The notes below the pieces were generated by a model that saw nothing but the letters and a program-made list of their open reading frames with translations, had not been told where the DNA came from and did not search any database. Below, piece by piece: positions 48,101-60,790 of a stretch of 64,000 nt of DNA (its first letter is position 1; each line of letters begins with the position of its first letter). Location: positions 26,607,616 through 26,671,615 of the forward strand of contig NC_084894.1 in NCBI RefSeq assembly GCF_958979055.1, given 5' to 3'. Source of the DNA: Alnus glutinosa (taxonomy: Eukaryota; Streptophyta; Magnoliopsida; Fagales; Betulaceae). Made by a program: the position numbers and the translations under genes.

Positions 48101-49744
48101 ACTATATATTGCACAATGAGAGGTAGGATACAGAATTGGCCAGAGCCATATAACTGAAACTCCCTAGTGAAATTGATCATTTCATATATCCTAATGAAAA
48201 AACTATATTCCCTATTTGTATATTTATTTAAAATATTCATAGAGGTACATTGTTAGAGTCCTGCAACCAAAGAGACTCAACACCTGCTGCTAGTAATCAT
48301 TTTTTAAGTTTAAAACAGCAAATGGATGGATTCTTTCTGGTTTATTAAGCATCTTTCTGATGGTTATGGTTTAACATTTTTCATTTACACACAGACATCA
48401 TCAGATTATTAGATAATTTATCTGCTATAATGCTGCATCATACAGGTAGAGTTGACGGTGACCATAAATGCTTTCCTCTATAACACAACTCAGGCATATT
48501 ACAAGTGCTCCCTGGGTAACCATTTATGTAGTTTGAAGCTTTTTCTTCTAGGAACAAATGTTGCTGTCTTAACTTCTCCACATCCTAAAGAGGTAAAAGA
48601 CTCCCACTCTCTGAATTTTACAAGTACTATGCAACTTCCATTGCTTTGTGAAGTTTATATGTTCTTTGGATCCCAATCATAAAAACTTTCTAATTTTTAT
48701 GAGAATATGGACATGTTTTGGTTCTCTCAGGGTACTGTTGATGAGTGGTATGTCAAACTGTCTTATGGACCTCGATGGATCACATATTTTGTTGGATCAG
48801 GTTCTTTTGACTTGCATTTATATCCTTCTAATGGCAGAAATAAGGAAATATCCATATTCATATTCACCTCTTCTGCATGCAGGTGTAATGACTGTCCTCA
48901 TCTTACTTGCCTTCAGATTCTTCAACATGTCCCAAACTCCAGCTGAAGATGATAGATTAGATTTTCAAGCAGAGGAAGTGGGAACTGAACGAGTCCCATT
49001 GCTTTTGCACAAAGATGATGACGTTTCAAGTTGGGGTTCATCTTATGATTCTGTTTCACATGATGAGGAGGATCCCGAAGAGCACCTTGCAGCAATCAGT
49101 ACTGAAGGACAGCAAATAACAGAAGGGGAAAACATCAACAATCCCCCGCGTCTCTGTGTCATTTGCTTTGATGCCCCTAGAGACTGCTTCTTTCTTCCAT
49201 GTGGGCACTGTGCTTCCTGTTTTACTTGCGCAACAAGGTAAATATAACCACACTTTCTATTTTAAGGAATCTAGATAGGAGAACTTTTGACTTTGGGTTT
49301 TGAGGTGAGTAGCAATAGATGGTTGATACATGTAGGCAAACCCATGTACTTGGAAAAGGTTCATGGATCCAATCCCAATCTGTTGGGATTAAAGCTTATT
49401 ATGTTTGAGTTGCATCCATAAGGCCTAAATTAAGCGGAAAGCACATTAGGTCATCTAATGCCTACACTTTATATCTCAGTTTCCAACGATAATACATACA
49501 GACTATTAAGCATTACAATTAAATTGTTGAGTCCTCCACTGCAACCTATGCAGATATTTTTCAAACATAAGCTGTACATGCATTTGATGCTCATTAATGT
49601 CACATATGATTTTGTTTCCAACCATGTGCAACTTGTCGAAATTCTGTTCAAATGTTTAAACTCTACAGGATTGCAGAAGAGGCTGGTACTTGTCCCATAT
49701 GCCGAAGGAAGATGAAGAAAGTGAGGAAGATTTTTACGGTTTGA
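45112..49744 (+). CDS. APD2: Membrane RING-type E3 ubiquitin ligase, APD family
   Basis: Transfers ubiquitin from an E2 to target proteins; in Arabidopsis the APD1-4 family acts in pollen mitosis. Ten exons: 45112-45460, 46139-46245, 46371-46496, 46686-46782, 47346-47420, 47496-47578, 48446-48592, 48731-48800, 48883-49237, 49669-49744. They keep frame to a 494 aa protein. Layout: a Ser/Glu-rich N-terminus with a His run, a first membrane segment ([19 protein letters not shown], about 112-130), a conserved luminal-type domain (GPNCSRLI to [10 protein letters not shown]), a second membrane segment ([13 protein letters not shown]), an acidic linker, and a C-terminal C3HC4 RING (CVIC...[10 protein letters not shown]...CPIC). 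Exon 3 appears to end at a GC donor (AAG|GCACAT). Family assignment is from remembered domain order; the exact paralogue number is uncertain. Confidence 0.88.
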
Positions 49745-50091
49745 GCTATGTACATGAGTAATGTTATGAAGAGGCTCTCTGGTAGTGAAACTTTTGGTCT
49801 CCTGTAGAGTATTTTTCACTCGCAGTTTGAATGCAGTTGTTATGTACTTGTAGAAAGCAACTGTTAAAGGAAAAAAAAAAAGTTGTTAGGGTTCAGAAGA
49901 TGTTGACAAAAAAGGCTTTGCTTGTCTGCGTATCATTGTAATTAACTTTGGTTTGATGTGAATTATACGGTAAGTGTTCATAAACAAAGTTGATTTCATA
50001 TGATTGGAAAGTTTGATGTGCTCTTCCCTCTTAGTTGGCTGATGACTACTATTTTCTTGTTGTCTCTATGTTATTTGGTTGACAAGATAAA

Positions 50092-50240
50092 TGCTACTAT
50101 TCATACTAAATTTTCACATCGGCTAACATTTTAATTTTTTTTTTTTTTTTCAAATGATTGACATGAAAAGTTTTTTAAAACATGACACATCAATCGGTGT
50201 GAAGCTGGTGTTAAAATCTAGTGTGAAAAATAGGATTACT
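50092..50240. mobile_element. Stem-loop MITE (a)
   Basis: Left arm AAATGCTACTATTCATACTA pairs with AGTAATCCTATTTTTCACACTA (reversed right arm) and continues through the TCGGCT/TCGGTG region. It is about 20 bases from a second copy of the same family. Confidence 0.5.
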
Positions 50241-50262
50241 TGTGGTGACAATGATTACGAGT

Positions 50263-50430
50263 AGAGTAATGCTATTCTTCACACTTATTTCATATCGGCT
50301 GATGTGACGTGTTTTAAATGGCTTTCTATGTCAAACACTTAAAAAAAAAAAAAAAAACCACTTAAAATACGCTACGTTAACCGATATGAAATTGGTGTGA
50401 AAAATAAGCGTGAAGAGTAGCATTGCTCTT
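50263..50430. mobile_element. Stem-loop MITE (b)
   Basis: Arms of about 75 bases: AGAGTAATGCTATTCTTCAC on the left and, reversed, AGAGCAATGCTACTCTTCAC on the right, around an A-rich loop. Same family as the MITEs in the P450 spacers (14816-15003). Confidence 0.65.
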
Positions 50431-52387
50431 TCGAGTACATTTAGTCTCGATTTAGAGCACCCAACAAGGCTTGAATGGCTTTTATATGTTTTGAGCATGA
50501 CTGGTTTTCATTTAGCCTGTGAACAGTCTTTGTTTTCAAGTGAACGAATTATAAATTCATGGTTAGTCACAAAATGGGTATTTGATTCACATCATTATCT
50601 TTTATGGTTCCTTTAGTACATTTTATCCTTCGTCCATACCTTACCAAATAAAGGAACACTCATTCTCAATGAATTCAGCCCTCTCCAATAATTTCAACAT
50701 TCAAAACATTTTTGTTCTCCGATATATGCAAAAACTAATTCTGTTTCAGACTTGATCAAAGCCCACCTGTAATATATCCTCTTCAATTGAACCAAATGGA
50801 CCCATATATCTCTTATACCCCCCCCCCCCCCCCCCCCCCCCCCTTTAGCCTTCATTTATTAATATCATCTTGCTGCCTAAACACATAATCAGACAGATGC
50901 TGCTGTTGGTACAACTCCATGAGCTGAATATACATACAGTGTTGGCAGCAAACAACTCTCCGGTGTACTGCACTCTCCAAGTGTTCTTGTTCCCTCCTTC
51001 CTTATCATGGCAAGTCTTTGTGAAGTAGCTCTAATGAATAATAATAAAAATAAAAGAAAAGGGACCTTCTTAGCCCAACCCTAGACACTCTTCCTCTTTC
51101 AAATCAAACATGCTCCCATTCGAGTCAAGAGAAAGATAAATAAACACATCTTATTGCACTGCTCGGGAGCATTCGTAGTGATTGATGGCCGATGGGGTCA
51201 AAGACCAGGAAGTAAGTTATTTATTAGCCAAGCATTTTTCTCCCGAATCATAATTAGAAAGTTTCTTTTTTTACAGGAGGTAACTTTGAATCAGAATCTT
51301 CTACAATTGAGAATTTCTTACAATTTATTGTCCTTGCAATCAAGGCATGGACTATGAGACTCGATAAGGCCTATCTATCCAAACATTTGCTTAGATAAAT
51401 ACCCGAAAACACTTGGGGCCGAAGCAGGTGATTGTAGGGAATCCAAAGCCTATTTGTCCAAATACTTGCTCGGATAAATACCTTGTAGGGGAATCCAATA
51501 ATGTTAGCTTTTTGCTTAGAATTTTTAACTCACGCTAAAAAAGAGTTTCAACTTTCAATCCCATATTTTAATATGACAAAATATTACCAAAAGATTTTAC
51601 ATTTTTACTTATTCTATATAATGTTTGCCTTGATAATTATTGATAATTTTGTAAATTAACATATATAGTGATTTAGTGTAAAGAAATAGAAGCCAATCAA
51701 CCTAGGGGTGGGCAAAATATTCAATTATCGCCTATTGTTACCAAACCACTATTAACCGCCTACTGCCTCTACAGACTTCCGGTTGTCGGTAGTTAGAATA
51801 AAAAATTTATACCGACGTCAGTTCGGTTAAGTTAATCAATATAGTTTTAATTTTGTTGATTAACCAAACTAAACCGACTTAAACATATGGTTATCAGTAT
51901 CTTTATTTAGAGAAAGACCAAAGTATGGTAGGGCAGCTTCCTAACAATATTAGTCGGTTCTCATTTAATTTCATCTATATTAGTGACAATTTGTAATAAT
52001 CTAAGATAATGAATTTGTTAAGGGCGCTTATAAACATGTTCAACAAACAGTTATTTACCCCCCCCCCCCCCCCCCCCCCCTCCCCCAAAAAAAAGGCGAA
52101 AAACAACAAATTTGGGATTTGACCCAGAAAAAATAGGCAGGGCAAAAAGAGATTTGGCCCATAAAAATTAACCAACTTAACCAACTGATGACTTTACCAA
52201 CAGACAATTAATCGACTTTACCGAACTAAAATTGTCAAAAATAAAAAATTAATATATATAAGTATAAAGTCAGTTAATTAACCAAATTTAACCCACTTGA
52301 TCAATCTGGTAGCAAAAATGAGTGTACCGATGGCAAAAGATCATCTTTCTTTAATTGATACCTAGTGTAGGTCTCTTCCTTTGACCT

Positions 52388-52649
52388 TTGAGAAATGTTT
52401 TCCTTACAACTCCCACCTAACTCTCACACAACCCTCCTCTCATTTTGTGTGGGTCTCTCACAATGCACAATACCAAGGCACATTGGGGTGGGGCCCACAC
52501 ATTGGGTCCCACCCCAATGTGCCTTGGTGTTGTGCACAAAGAGTGCAAAGATCACTCCCCGTTGTGAGACTCAAATGCATGGGACCCACACAATGTGAGA
52601 GAGTTGTATGAGAGTTGGGTGAAAGGAGTTGTGAAGGTATCATTTCTCT
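52388..52649. mobile_element. Hairpin MITE upstream of the glucosyltransferase gene
   Basis: About 260 bp folding end to end. The outer arms are GAGAAATGTTTTCCTTACAA and, reversed, GAGAAATGATACCTTCACAA; the centre pairs ACCAAGGCACATTGGGGTGG (52471 on) perfectly with its complement up to 52530. It lies about 200 bases before the start codon region. Superfamily not assigned. Confidence 0.7.
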
Positions 52650-52820
52650 TTACCTTTCCAGATTAAATTAGCCACGTGGACGGCATAAATTGAGGTGGGT
52701 CCCAAAAGTAGAAATAGATTATAGAATCTAAACCGAAATCATTTGGGTAACAGAAAGAAAACGCGAAATCCGCGAAAAGACAGCACCTAGAACGAGTAGA
52801 AAGATGGGAAAGACGCAAAA

Positions 52821-52847
52821 ATGGCGATGCCAGCTAAAACGCCATGA
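52821..52847 (+). promoter_or_regulatory. Upstream ORF overlapping the glucosyltransferase start
   Basis: An 8-codon ORF (ATGGCGATGCCAG...) whose TGA overlaps the chosen start as ATGA (52844-52847). A further out-of-frame ATG is at 52804. Such an arrangement can lower or couple translation; whether it lies in the transcript is not known. Confidence 0.4.
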
Positions 52848-55800
52848 GATTGGCCCCGAGGAACACACCCCGCACGCCCTCCTATCTCCTCCCTTGCGTC
52901 ATTGCCTTGGCCACCTTCTCCGTCACCGCCCTCCTCCTCTACAAGGTCTATCTCTCTCTCGTTGCAGCATTTCATCAAACGAGTGCTCTACTCTTTATCG
53001 ATTTTAAAAGTTTTCTCTTAAGTTTTGCTGATTCTGAATCTCTTTGTGGCTTTTGATCGAACAGGTGGACGACGTCGCTTCCCAAACCAAGACCCTCGCG
53101 GGCCACAACCTAGACCCCACGCCGTGGCACCCCTTCCCACCCAAGACCTTCGGAGAGCAAAGCCGCCTGAGAGCGTACAAAATCATACACTGCTCTTACC
53201 TCGCATGTCACTCAGCCACCAACCCTAACACTATCCCCGAACGACACCGTTCTCATGACCCCTCTCAACCGAGCGAGACATGCCCAGATTTCTTCCGGTG
53301 GATCCACCGCGACCTCGAGCCCTGGGCTGCGACCGGGATTTCGCCGACCCATCTGGCGGAAGCCCAGAAATTCGCGGCTTTCCGGGTCGTGATCGTTGCG
53401 GGAAAGCTCTACGTGGAATTGTTTTACGCGTGCGTGCAGAGCCGAGCGATGTTAACGATATGGGGGTTGTTGCAGCTTCTCAAGAGGTATCCCGGGATGG
53501 TAACTGATGTGGATATAATGTTTGATTGCATGGATAAGCCTATTGTCAACCGGACCGAGCACAGCTCCATGCCGTTGCCGCTGTTTCGGTATTGCACCAC
53601 TGAGGATCACTACGACATCCCGTTTCCTGATTGGTCTTTCTGGGGTTGGTAAGTATTAGAGAGAAAAAAGAAAGGAAAAGAAAAGAAAACCTCGAGTTTT
53701 GTCTGTTTTTATTGATTTTGTTGATTTCTTAAAATCCTAGTTATTATTTTTAATTGAAAGGTTCAGATTCGAACTACTCAGCGCTGAAGTTAGTGATAAT
53801 GAATTAAAGAAAAATTAAGAATTGTTTATATATTTGTTTTCTGAAGAACACCTACGTTAACAAACATCTCAAAACACAAAAATAGTTTTTAGTTTTATGG
53901 CACTACAAAATACTTTTTTAAACCAAAAAAATAAAAAAATACACCAAAATATATCAGCAAACATACCCTACTATACTAAAATTTAAAGTCTAAATATTTA
54001 ATTAAAAACAATTGTGGGGGTTAAAAAATTTATTGTGGAGTTATTTTAAGAAATTTAGAGTATTATTATGCTGAAACATTTATGCTGCAGCTCAATCTGT
54101 TGCTTGTTACTTAGTGCAACGGCCACTAGTTTAATTTCCTTTGTTAAGCAGAAGCCTGAGAACCCTTTTGGGAATCATAGCTAATGCATTTGGAAATGGG
54201 CATGATTTGGTTTGTTGTGAATGTGTTAGATGAAATTGGTTCTTGTGCAGGCCAGAGACAAATATAAGGCCCTGGGATGAGGAGTTTCTAGACATTAAAC
54301 GAGGCTCTCAAAGTCTAAGTTGGTCGAAGAAGCGGCCCCGTGCATATTGGAAAGGAAATCCGGATGTTTATTCTCCTGTTCGTACAGAGTTACTGCAATG
54401 TAATCACTCTAGGATGTGGGGATCAGAAATTATGCGTCAGGTGGAGTTGTAGTTACCATGTGGACCTTTTTCTCGAGTTAAACATATGGAAGTAATGGAC
54501 TAAATACCTGAAAGATTTATTTTTGATGTTGTGTTGTTGCTATACATTGCAGGATTGGGCAGAAGAAGCAAGAATTGGTTATGAGCAGTCCAAATTGTCA
54601 AAGCAGTGTGATTACCGGTAAGCACTTCTCTTAGTAATTTCACATATGGAAAGAGACCCTCGTGCTATAGTGGGCTGTCTGAAAAACTACATAGACTGAT
54701 CCAGGTGGTTTCAGAACATAATTGGGCAGTGACTGGAATAAATTATTAGACAGTTTTGTATATGGTTTTTATTTTGGGAAATCAAGTTTAGACCTCCTTG
54801 CGCTTTTGATTATTTTGACTTTAAGACCCCAATCTTCAATTTGATAGATTTGAAAGCTGAGTTTGGACTTCATATCATATATATATATATATATAAAAGC
54901 CGAGTTCCAACTTAGAATTAGCCTAGAATTAGGACACGTGACGTGAACACATTTTTTTTAAATATTGAATCGGTCATTTAAGTATATAGAAAAATAATAG
55001 AAACATCAAATTTTATTGTCATTAAATTCTCACTCATTTCTATCTCTCTCTCTCTCTGTCTCTCTTCCTATATATATATACAAAAGTCGAGTTCCAACTT
55101 AGAGTTAGCCTAGAATTAGGACACGTGGCATAAACCCATATTTTTTAAACATTGAACCGGTTATTTAAGTAGAAAATCAATCATTTAAGTAAAACTGAAA
55201 TAAACGGTGTATTTAATTTGCATAATTAACTTTCTTATATTAAATAGAAAAATAATAGAAACGTCAAATTTTATTGTCATTAAATTATCACTAATTTCTA
55301 CTTCTCTCTCTCTCTCACTCTCTTCCTTTAGCTATCATATCATATATATATATATATATATAAAAAGACGAGTTACAACTTAGAGTCAGCTTAAAATTAT
55401 GACACGTGGCATGAACTTATATTTTTTAAACATTTAACCATTGTATTTAATATGCCTAATTAACTCTCTTATATTAAATAGAAAAATAATAGAAACGTCA
55501 AATTTTATTGTCATTAAATTCTCACTAATTTCTATCTCTCTCTTCCTTTAACTATCATATATCATATCATATATATATAAAAGCTGAGTTCCAACTTAGA
55601 CCTATGTGAACAAATATTTTAAAAAGTTTTACTTTTTATGGATTAATAATAAAAAGTATGATAAAGATGTATTTAAATTCTTAAATTAAATTATAATGAA
55701 GAATCCCGCGCTATGTGCTAGGTATTATAAATTTGAAGCACTCTGTAGCCTTTTGGTCAAATAGATAACATAAATGACTGTCCAAATACAATTATACCCG

Positions 55801-58613
55801 TTAGATCAAAGAATTATTAAAAAAAAAAAAAGTGGCTGGCCATGTGTGGCCCAGTCCAGCCACAATTTTTTTTTATTTTTTAGTTAAAAAAAGAATTGAT
55901 ATGAAGGGCATAATTGTATTTTCACATCTATTTCTATTATCTATTTAACGAAAAGGCTTCTGGAGGTATTCAATTTAAAATGGGCCCAAAATCTGGTCTC
56001 AAATTTATTAGGGTTTCAAAGTCAAAATGACGAAAAGCATAGGGAAGTCCTGACCTGATATCCCTTTTATTTTCCACTGGAATAAGAAGAGACGAGGAAA
56101 ACTCTACTTCTTTACTTGTTATCGATTTGCTATCAAAATCCCTTGTTCTTATGAACATTGTGTATACAGCCTAGGTTAACGTCCTAACGTGCCACTTAGC
56201 CTTGAGCCTTGCACTTTTTGAAAACCCCCATAAAGAAGACTAACCATTATTATAGCGTCTCCGGCAATAATTGTCGAAGTAGTTATTGAAAAAGTACAAT
56301 TATCTACTTTAGGCTTTAGCTACTGATTTTTCTATACTCTCTCCAACAGATTCTCTATTCTACTCTTTATTTTCTTTAAATATTATTTTGTGTGTAAGAG
56401 AGTGTGAAAGAAAGCTAGAGTTAGAAAGAGTGTGTGAAAGAAGGAAAGGAAGAGAGAGAAAGCAATAAAAATCTATTGCCTATTTATTATTCACACTAGA
56501 AGGAAAAATCTATTGCCTTGACCAACTTCATCCTTAAGATTGCGTCTAACCTTTTGCGGATATAACCGTATAACAAATATACTCATTGACGAAATTCATC
56601 ATTCAAGTTTTAAGACTTATGGTGCTTTTGAGATTGCGATTTCGTAAACAAAAAGTGTGATTTTAAACCGAATCGCAGAAAATGAATCGTTTGAAAATTG
56701 TGTAAAAAAATTGCAATTTGAAAACGCAGAAAATATGATTTTTCAAATCGTAGGGAATAAGATGTTTTTTTGAAAACGCGGAATCTTAAAAGCTAACCTG
56801 TGATTTTAAAGGCGAAACTGTGATTTTACCAAATGCTCAATTGCGTTTTTAAAAATTATTTTTTCAAATCGCATTTTTTAAAATCACAAACCCAAACGAA
56901 CCCTTAAACTAAGATTGTCATTTATGCCCCCCTTATTTTCCTCCCTCTTCTTCTGCAGTTATAAAATCTATGCGGAAGGCTATGCTTGGTCTGTGAGCTT
57001 AAAGTATATCCTATCATGTGGTTCTCTTCCTCTGATAATATCCCCACGCTATGAAGAATTTTTCAGTCGTGGTCTCATTCCCAAGAAAAACTATTGGCCA
57101 GTCTCTCCTACCAATTTGTGTCCCTCTATAAAGTACGCTGTTGACTGGGGAAATGAACACCCATCTGAGGTATGTTTTGACTTAAACCTTCTATTATGTC
57201 TCCTCTTGATATTTCAATGCTTTGATAAAAACTGGTTTAGGCATATCTAGCGTGGGAGTTTGTTAATGTGTACGATCTTTTTTGAATTCTGCTTCATGCT
57301 TTGCCAGTAGATTAACAGCATTAAAAGCAATACTAGTTATAACGGATAGTAGCAGTAGTTAGTGGCAGCACTACAAGAACTAGTACTTGTTGCAGCTTAA
57401 CAAGGTGGTTTTCTTCAAGCTTCAACAATGAAATAAATGATGACTACAGCACAATGACCACCGGAACAACAGTACCACTGCCTCTAGTAGTACAAAAACT
57501 GTTGGCTATGTTGACAGTCATACCAAGAAAAAAAATACTTGTAAAAATCTCATGAAACACACAATGGAACTTTGATTTACAGCATTTTGAACACCATCTA
57601 ACACCATGTTCGATCCCTTGTCATTGAATACTGATAGGTGAGTGAAGCTACCAAAAAAAAAAAAAGTCTACCATCGAGTCGACATAGTGGGTCCCCGTGA
57701 ATGTCATACGATCCTAAGTGTCCCAAATGGGTTAAGTCTAATCTTAATCATGTGTATATAAATTCTTAGGCATCCTCCCCTAGCAAGTTGGTTTTCAATG
57801 GTGAGTTATGCCCGATGTTTGTATCACACCACGTCATATGCCATTAATGAAGTTTTCTGTTCACCATGGTGACCATCTTTAGCAATATCACCTTTTCTTA
57901 CTCCAATCTTGCTTGTGCATTGCAACTCACTTTTCTACAAGATTTGGTACTGCAGTATATTCTTAACAACTAGAGTGATGGTTTTTGCTGTTAGTGAAGT
58001 ATGAACTAAAGATTGAGAAAAAGAAACCTTCACTAGATGGCATTAAATGTAAAATTGAACCATCCTATTTTCAGCAGTTAGGTACTGTCTGAACGCCAAT
58101 TCTCTGTTATTATTTTCATCAGTTTTATGGCTTAAATTGCTTAATTGCCTTGCCTAGTGTCGTTCTGTTCATAATATTTATGCTTACGGATTGACGCTCA
58201 TTGACATAATATCTAATGCTTTATTAATTCGTTTGTTTATTTGTATGTAAAATATGGCTGATCAGGCTAAGGCAATAGGAAAAGAAGGTCAGACTTTAAT
58301 GGAAACCCTAAGTATGGATAGGGTCTATGATTACATGTTTCACCTCATCACGGAGTACTCGAAGCTGCAGAAATTCAAGCCAGTTCCACCATCTTCTGCT
58401 CTAGAAGTGTGTCCAGAATCCCTGCTTTGCTTAGCTGATGACAAGCAGAGGCAATTCCTGGAAAAATCAACTGCCTTCACTTCACAAGCACCACCATGCA
58501 CCCTCCAGCCTGCCAATAGCAATCTCATCAAGGAATTAATACAACAGAAAGAGAAAAACATGAAGGATGTGGAAGATATGGAGAAGTTGAAAGCGCAGAG
58601 ACGATCATATTAG
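52844..58613 (+). CDS. CAP10-domain (GT90) O-glucosyltransferase, rumi-like
   Basis: Type II Golgi/ER membrane protein of the GT90 family; the animal relative Rumi adds glucose or xylose to EGF repeats, while the plant substrates are not established. Six exons: 52844-52945, 53065-53648, 54251-54440, 54553-54617, 56959-57169, 58266-58613. All GT-AG and in frame, giving 499 aa. Seen: a short cytosolic tail, a membrane anchor (residues 14-33), CPDFFRWIHRDLEPW, a mid domain with FWGWPETNIRPWDEE and RAYWKGNPDVYSPVR, then YKIYAEGYAWSVSLKYILSCGS, the nucleotide-sugar end of CAP10, and a charged C-terminal helix (QQKEKNMKDVEDMEKLKAQ). The start is the first ATG in frame with the anchor. Intron 4 is 2.3 kb and repeat-filled. 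Confidence 0.9.
54870..55600. repeat. Tandem repeat in glucosyltransferase intron 4
   Basis: Four successive starts of the form TATATATAAAAGCCGAGTTCC (near 54890, 55080, 55360, 55575), each followed by TTAGCCTAGAATTAGGACACG-like sequence, an AAATAGAAAAATAATAGAAAC block and a CT run. Unit 190-280 bp; the last is cut short. It may be a tandem-amplified Helitron end, but I cannot show that. Confidence 0.65.
56628..56908. mobile_element. MITE-like element near the end of intron 4
   Basis: About 280 bp: left end GGTGCTTTTGAGATTGCGATT, right end reversed GGGTTCGTTTGGGTTTGTGATT, with repeated GATTTTnAAA stretches between. It ends about 50 bases before exon 5. A weaker relative may lie at 28740-28980. 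Confidence 0.45.
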
Positions 58614-60695
58614 CATGCCTCTCATTGTGGATATATAAAGTAAAATTAAATTTGCAATACTGGCCTTTTACTCGTTTTTTATTCTGGTATCATCTTTTTG
58701 AGGACCTTAAATTTTCTTAATATCGAACTCCACAAAATTTGAAAACTTCCCAACCATGTCTCGCCTTCACATTTACTCAAACGCTTAAGCGGGGTATGTT
58801 AATTGTTTTGGAGGGTGTTTTCTGTTTTTCGTTTGAAAATGTATTTTATGCTCCGTTTGTTTTGACGTAAAATGGATTCCGTCGTAAAATGATTTTAGGG
58901 ATGTCATTTTTCAGGAAAATGTTTTTCGTGTTTGGCGTGTACAGAAAATCACAAATATTTTTTTATATTTTCATTCAATCATACTATCTTAAAAAAATTA
59001 ATTTTTATTTACAACATATAAATATTAATGTAAAATAATATAAAAATTACCGGTGACGAGATTTCATTACTGATCGGCAGGGTTCCGATTGGCCGGTGAG
59101 ATCGAATACCTTCAATGGCTAATTAAGTCAAAGAGAATTGGTGACATTTTGTGTGTTTTGTGTCGAAGGTGTACTTCAGCATTGCTATTCCTTATAACAC
59201 CCAAGCACTGCCAGAAACTGAGTTTTGCAGTTATTTTAAGACGAAGGAAAAAAGATAATATAAAATAATAAAAGGTTTAAGAAAGTGATGGAAGTGGCAA
59301 TAGACTGTTACGTGGATGAAGGCCTCATATTTATTGGTTATCCATGCATTGCAATTTCCATACAAGTGGAAAATCAACGCACGGGATTGTTTTCAGTGGC
59401 CAAATACAAAAACTACAAAATGTGTGGCAGCCTAGTTTTTTTTTTTTTTTTTTTAATATATTTTTTTTGTAAGTGGCAGCCTAGTGGGGTTGAAAGGTGG
59501 ACAAATCACTCTTTTTTCTCTTTCTTCTTCTTTTTTTTTTTTTTTTTGGTTATTTTAATTTGGCAAACTTTTTGTGTGGAAGCCAGTGGTAATCGGGAAC
59601 GAGCGGCTTTCCGCCCTTCCCATTTATCATTATAATATGCAATTTTTCACCCTTTTCTAATAAGAGATCAAAGCCTAATTTTCTTTTGCTGCACTGAAAA
59701 CAGTTCTTCTTTTTTCACCTAAATTGATTTTACTGTTTGTATTTGTGATTTAATCTATTTACAAATTCACATGTTAGTCATGTATTATAAAAATGAGTAT
59801 AACGTATATTGCTATGTAATGGTCCATAATTAATAATTAACATGTTAAATGCCACATAAGTTTTATTTATTTATTTATTTTTTTTTAACATGTTCACACA
59901 AGAGGTAGAAGATGGAAGTTCGAACTAGAGATTTCTGTTTTATAAGAAGTGGTCTCTAACCGATTGAACTATCCCTTAAGGACTGTTGCACCAATTTTAT
60001 AAATGTAATAAGTACTACGTAAACTGAGGAATTAGTTTGTAATAAAAAAGGTATAATACTCCTAGCAATACTTTACTCTAAAATTAATGTACCCTGGCCT
60101 ATCCTTGTTTGCAAATATTTGACTTAAATTTAAGGATTTAATAAATGAAAACATTAAAGGTTAAAATCAATATATAGATAAAAAAGAATTCAGATTCGTA
60201 CTTATTATTTTTAAATTAATCAGTTGTAATTTTATCGATTTAACAACTTATCATCTAAAGAAGCAATGTATGGAAGAAAAATTAAGATTTTTAGAGTAAA
60301 ATCGACTCAAAATTTAATAGTAATTAATTTTAAATTAAAGAATAATTTTTTAAAAATCACATTATATTTAAAAGAATAATAAAAAAAAGTAATAAAAGTC
60401 TTATATATAGTATTACTCTAATATATTAAACATTAATCACTAAGATTTGATGCCAAATCAAAGTTCTAATTATTAGGAAAACATGATTATCTAGGGGTGC
60501 AAAGCAATTAAGCAAATCTTTTGTTCTCGTAATGCGAAAACTTTAGGCTCACTTGGCGACAAAAATAACGGCAAAATTCAGTTTCGGCCAGTGCGGACAC
60601 GTCTTTGTATTGCATACCATAAAAGCCTTTGAAGATTAAATACACATTTGGCCACCGAAATCCCTACCCTCTCGACTCTCGACTCTCGACTCTTC
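58614..60695. other. Intergenic region before PDX1
   Basis: AT-rich, with a dispersed-repeat-like stretch (CTCCGTTTGTTTTGACGTAAAATG, about 58851), T-runs at 59440 and 59530, and a SINE-like element (listed). No gene recognised; a 116-codon open frame at 59285 is low-complexity and not credible. Confidence 0.45.
59862..59985 (-). mobile_element. tRNA-derived SINE-like element
   Basis: On the minus strand: A box TAGTTCAATCGGTTAGAG, B box CTAGTTCGAACTTC, and an A-rich tail (AAAAAAAAATAAATAAATAA). No clear target duplication found. Confidence 0.55.
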
Positions 60696-60696
60696 C

Positions 60697-60703
60697 TATA
60701 TAT
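60697..60703 (+). promoter_or_regulatory. TATA box of PDX1
   Basis: CCTATATATTCC, about 90 bases upstream of the start codon, preceded by a triplicated CTCTCGA motif (60670-60692) and followed by a CT microsatellite (60752-60781) in the presumed 5' UTR. Confidence 0.55.
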
Positions 60704-60749
60704 TCCATTCGCGACCTCTCATTCTATCAAACATAAACGCAAACACAAA

Positions 60750-60785
<36 letters not shown>

Positions 60786-60790
60786 AAAGA

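Larger units (their letters stand above)
49745..52387. other. Intergenic region with MITEs and homopolymers
   Basis: Probable 3' UTR to about 49990, then two stem-loop MITEs (listed), poly-C tracts at 50818-50843 and 52058-52080, an imperfect repeat of about 80 bp (AAGGCCTATCTATCCAAAC at about 51367, again at 51446), and a stretch from about 51703 beginning AGGGGTGGGCAAAATATTC that resembles one end of a hAT element. No gene recognised. Confidence 0.45.

Noticed and set aside
59285-59635. 116-codon open frame with Phe runs
   Set aside because: Driven by poly-T tracts; no recognisable domain and no splice context.
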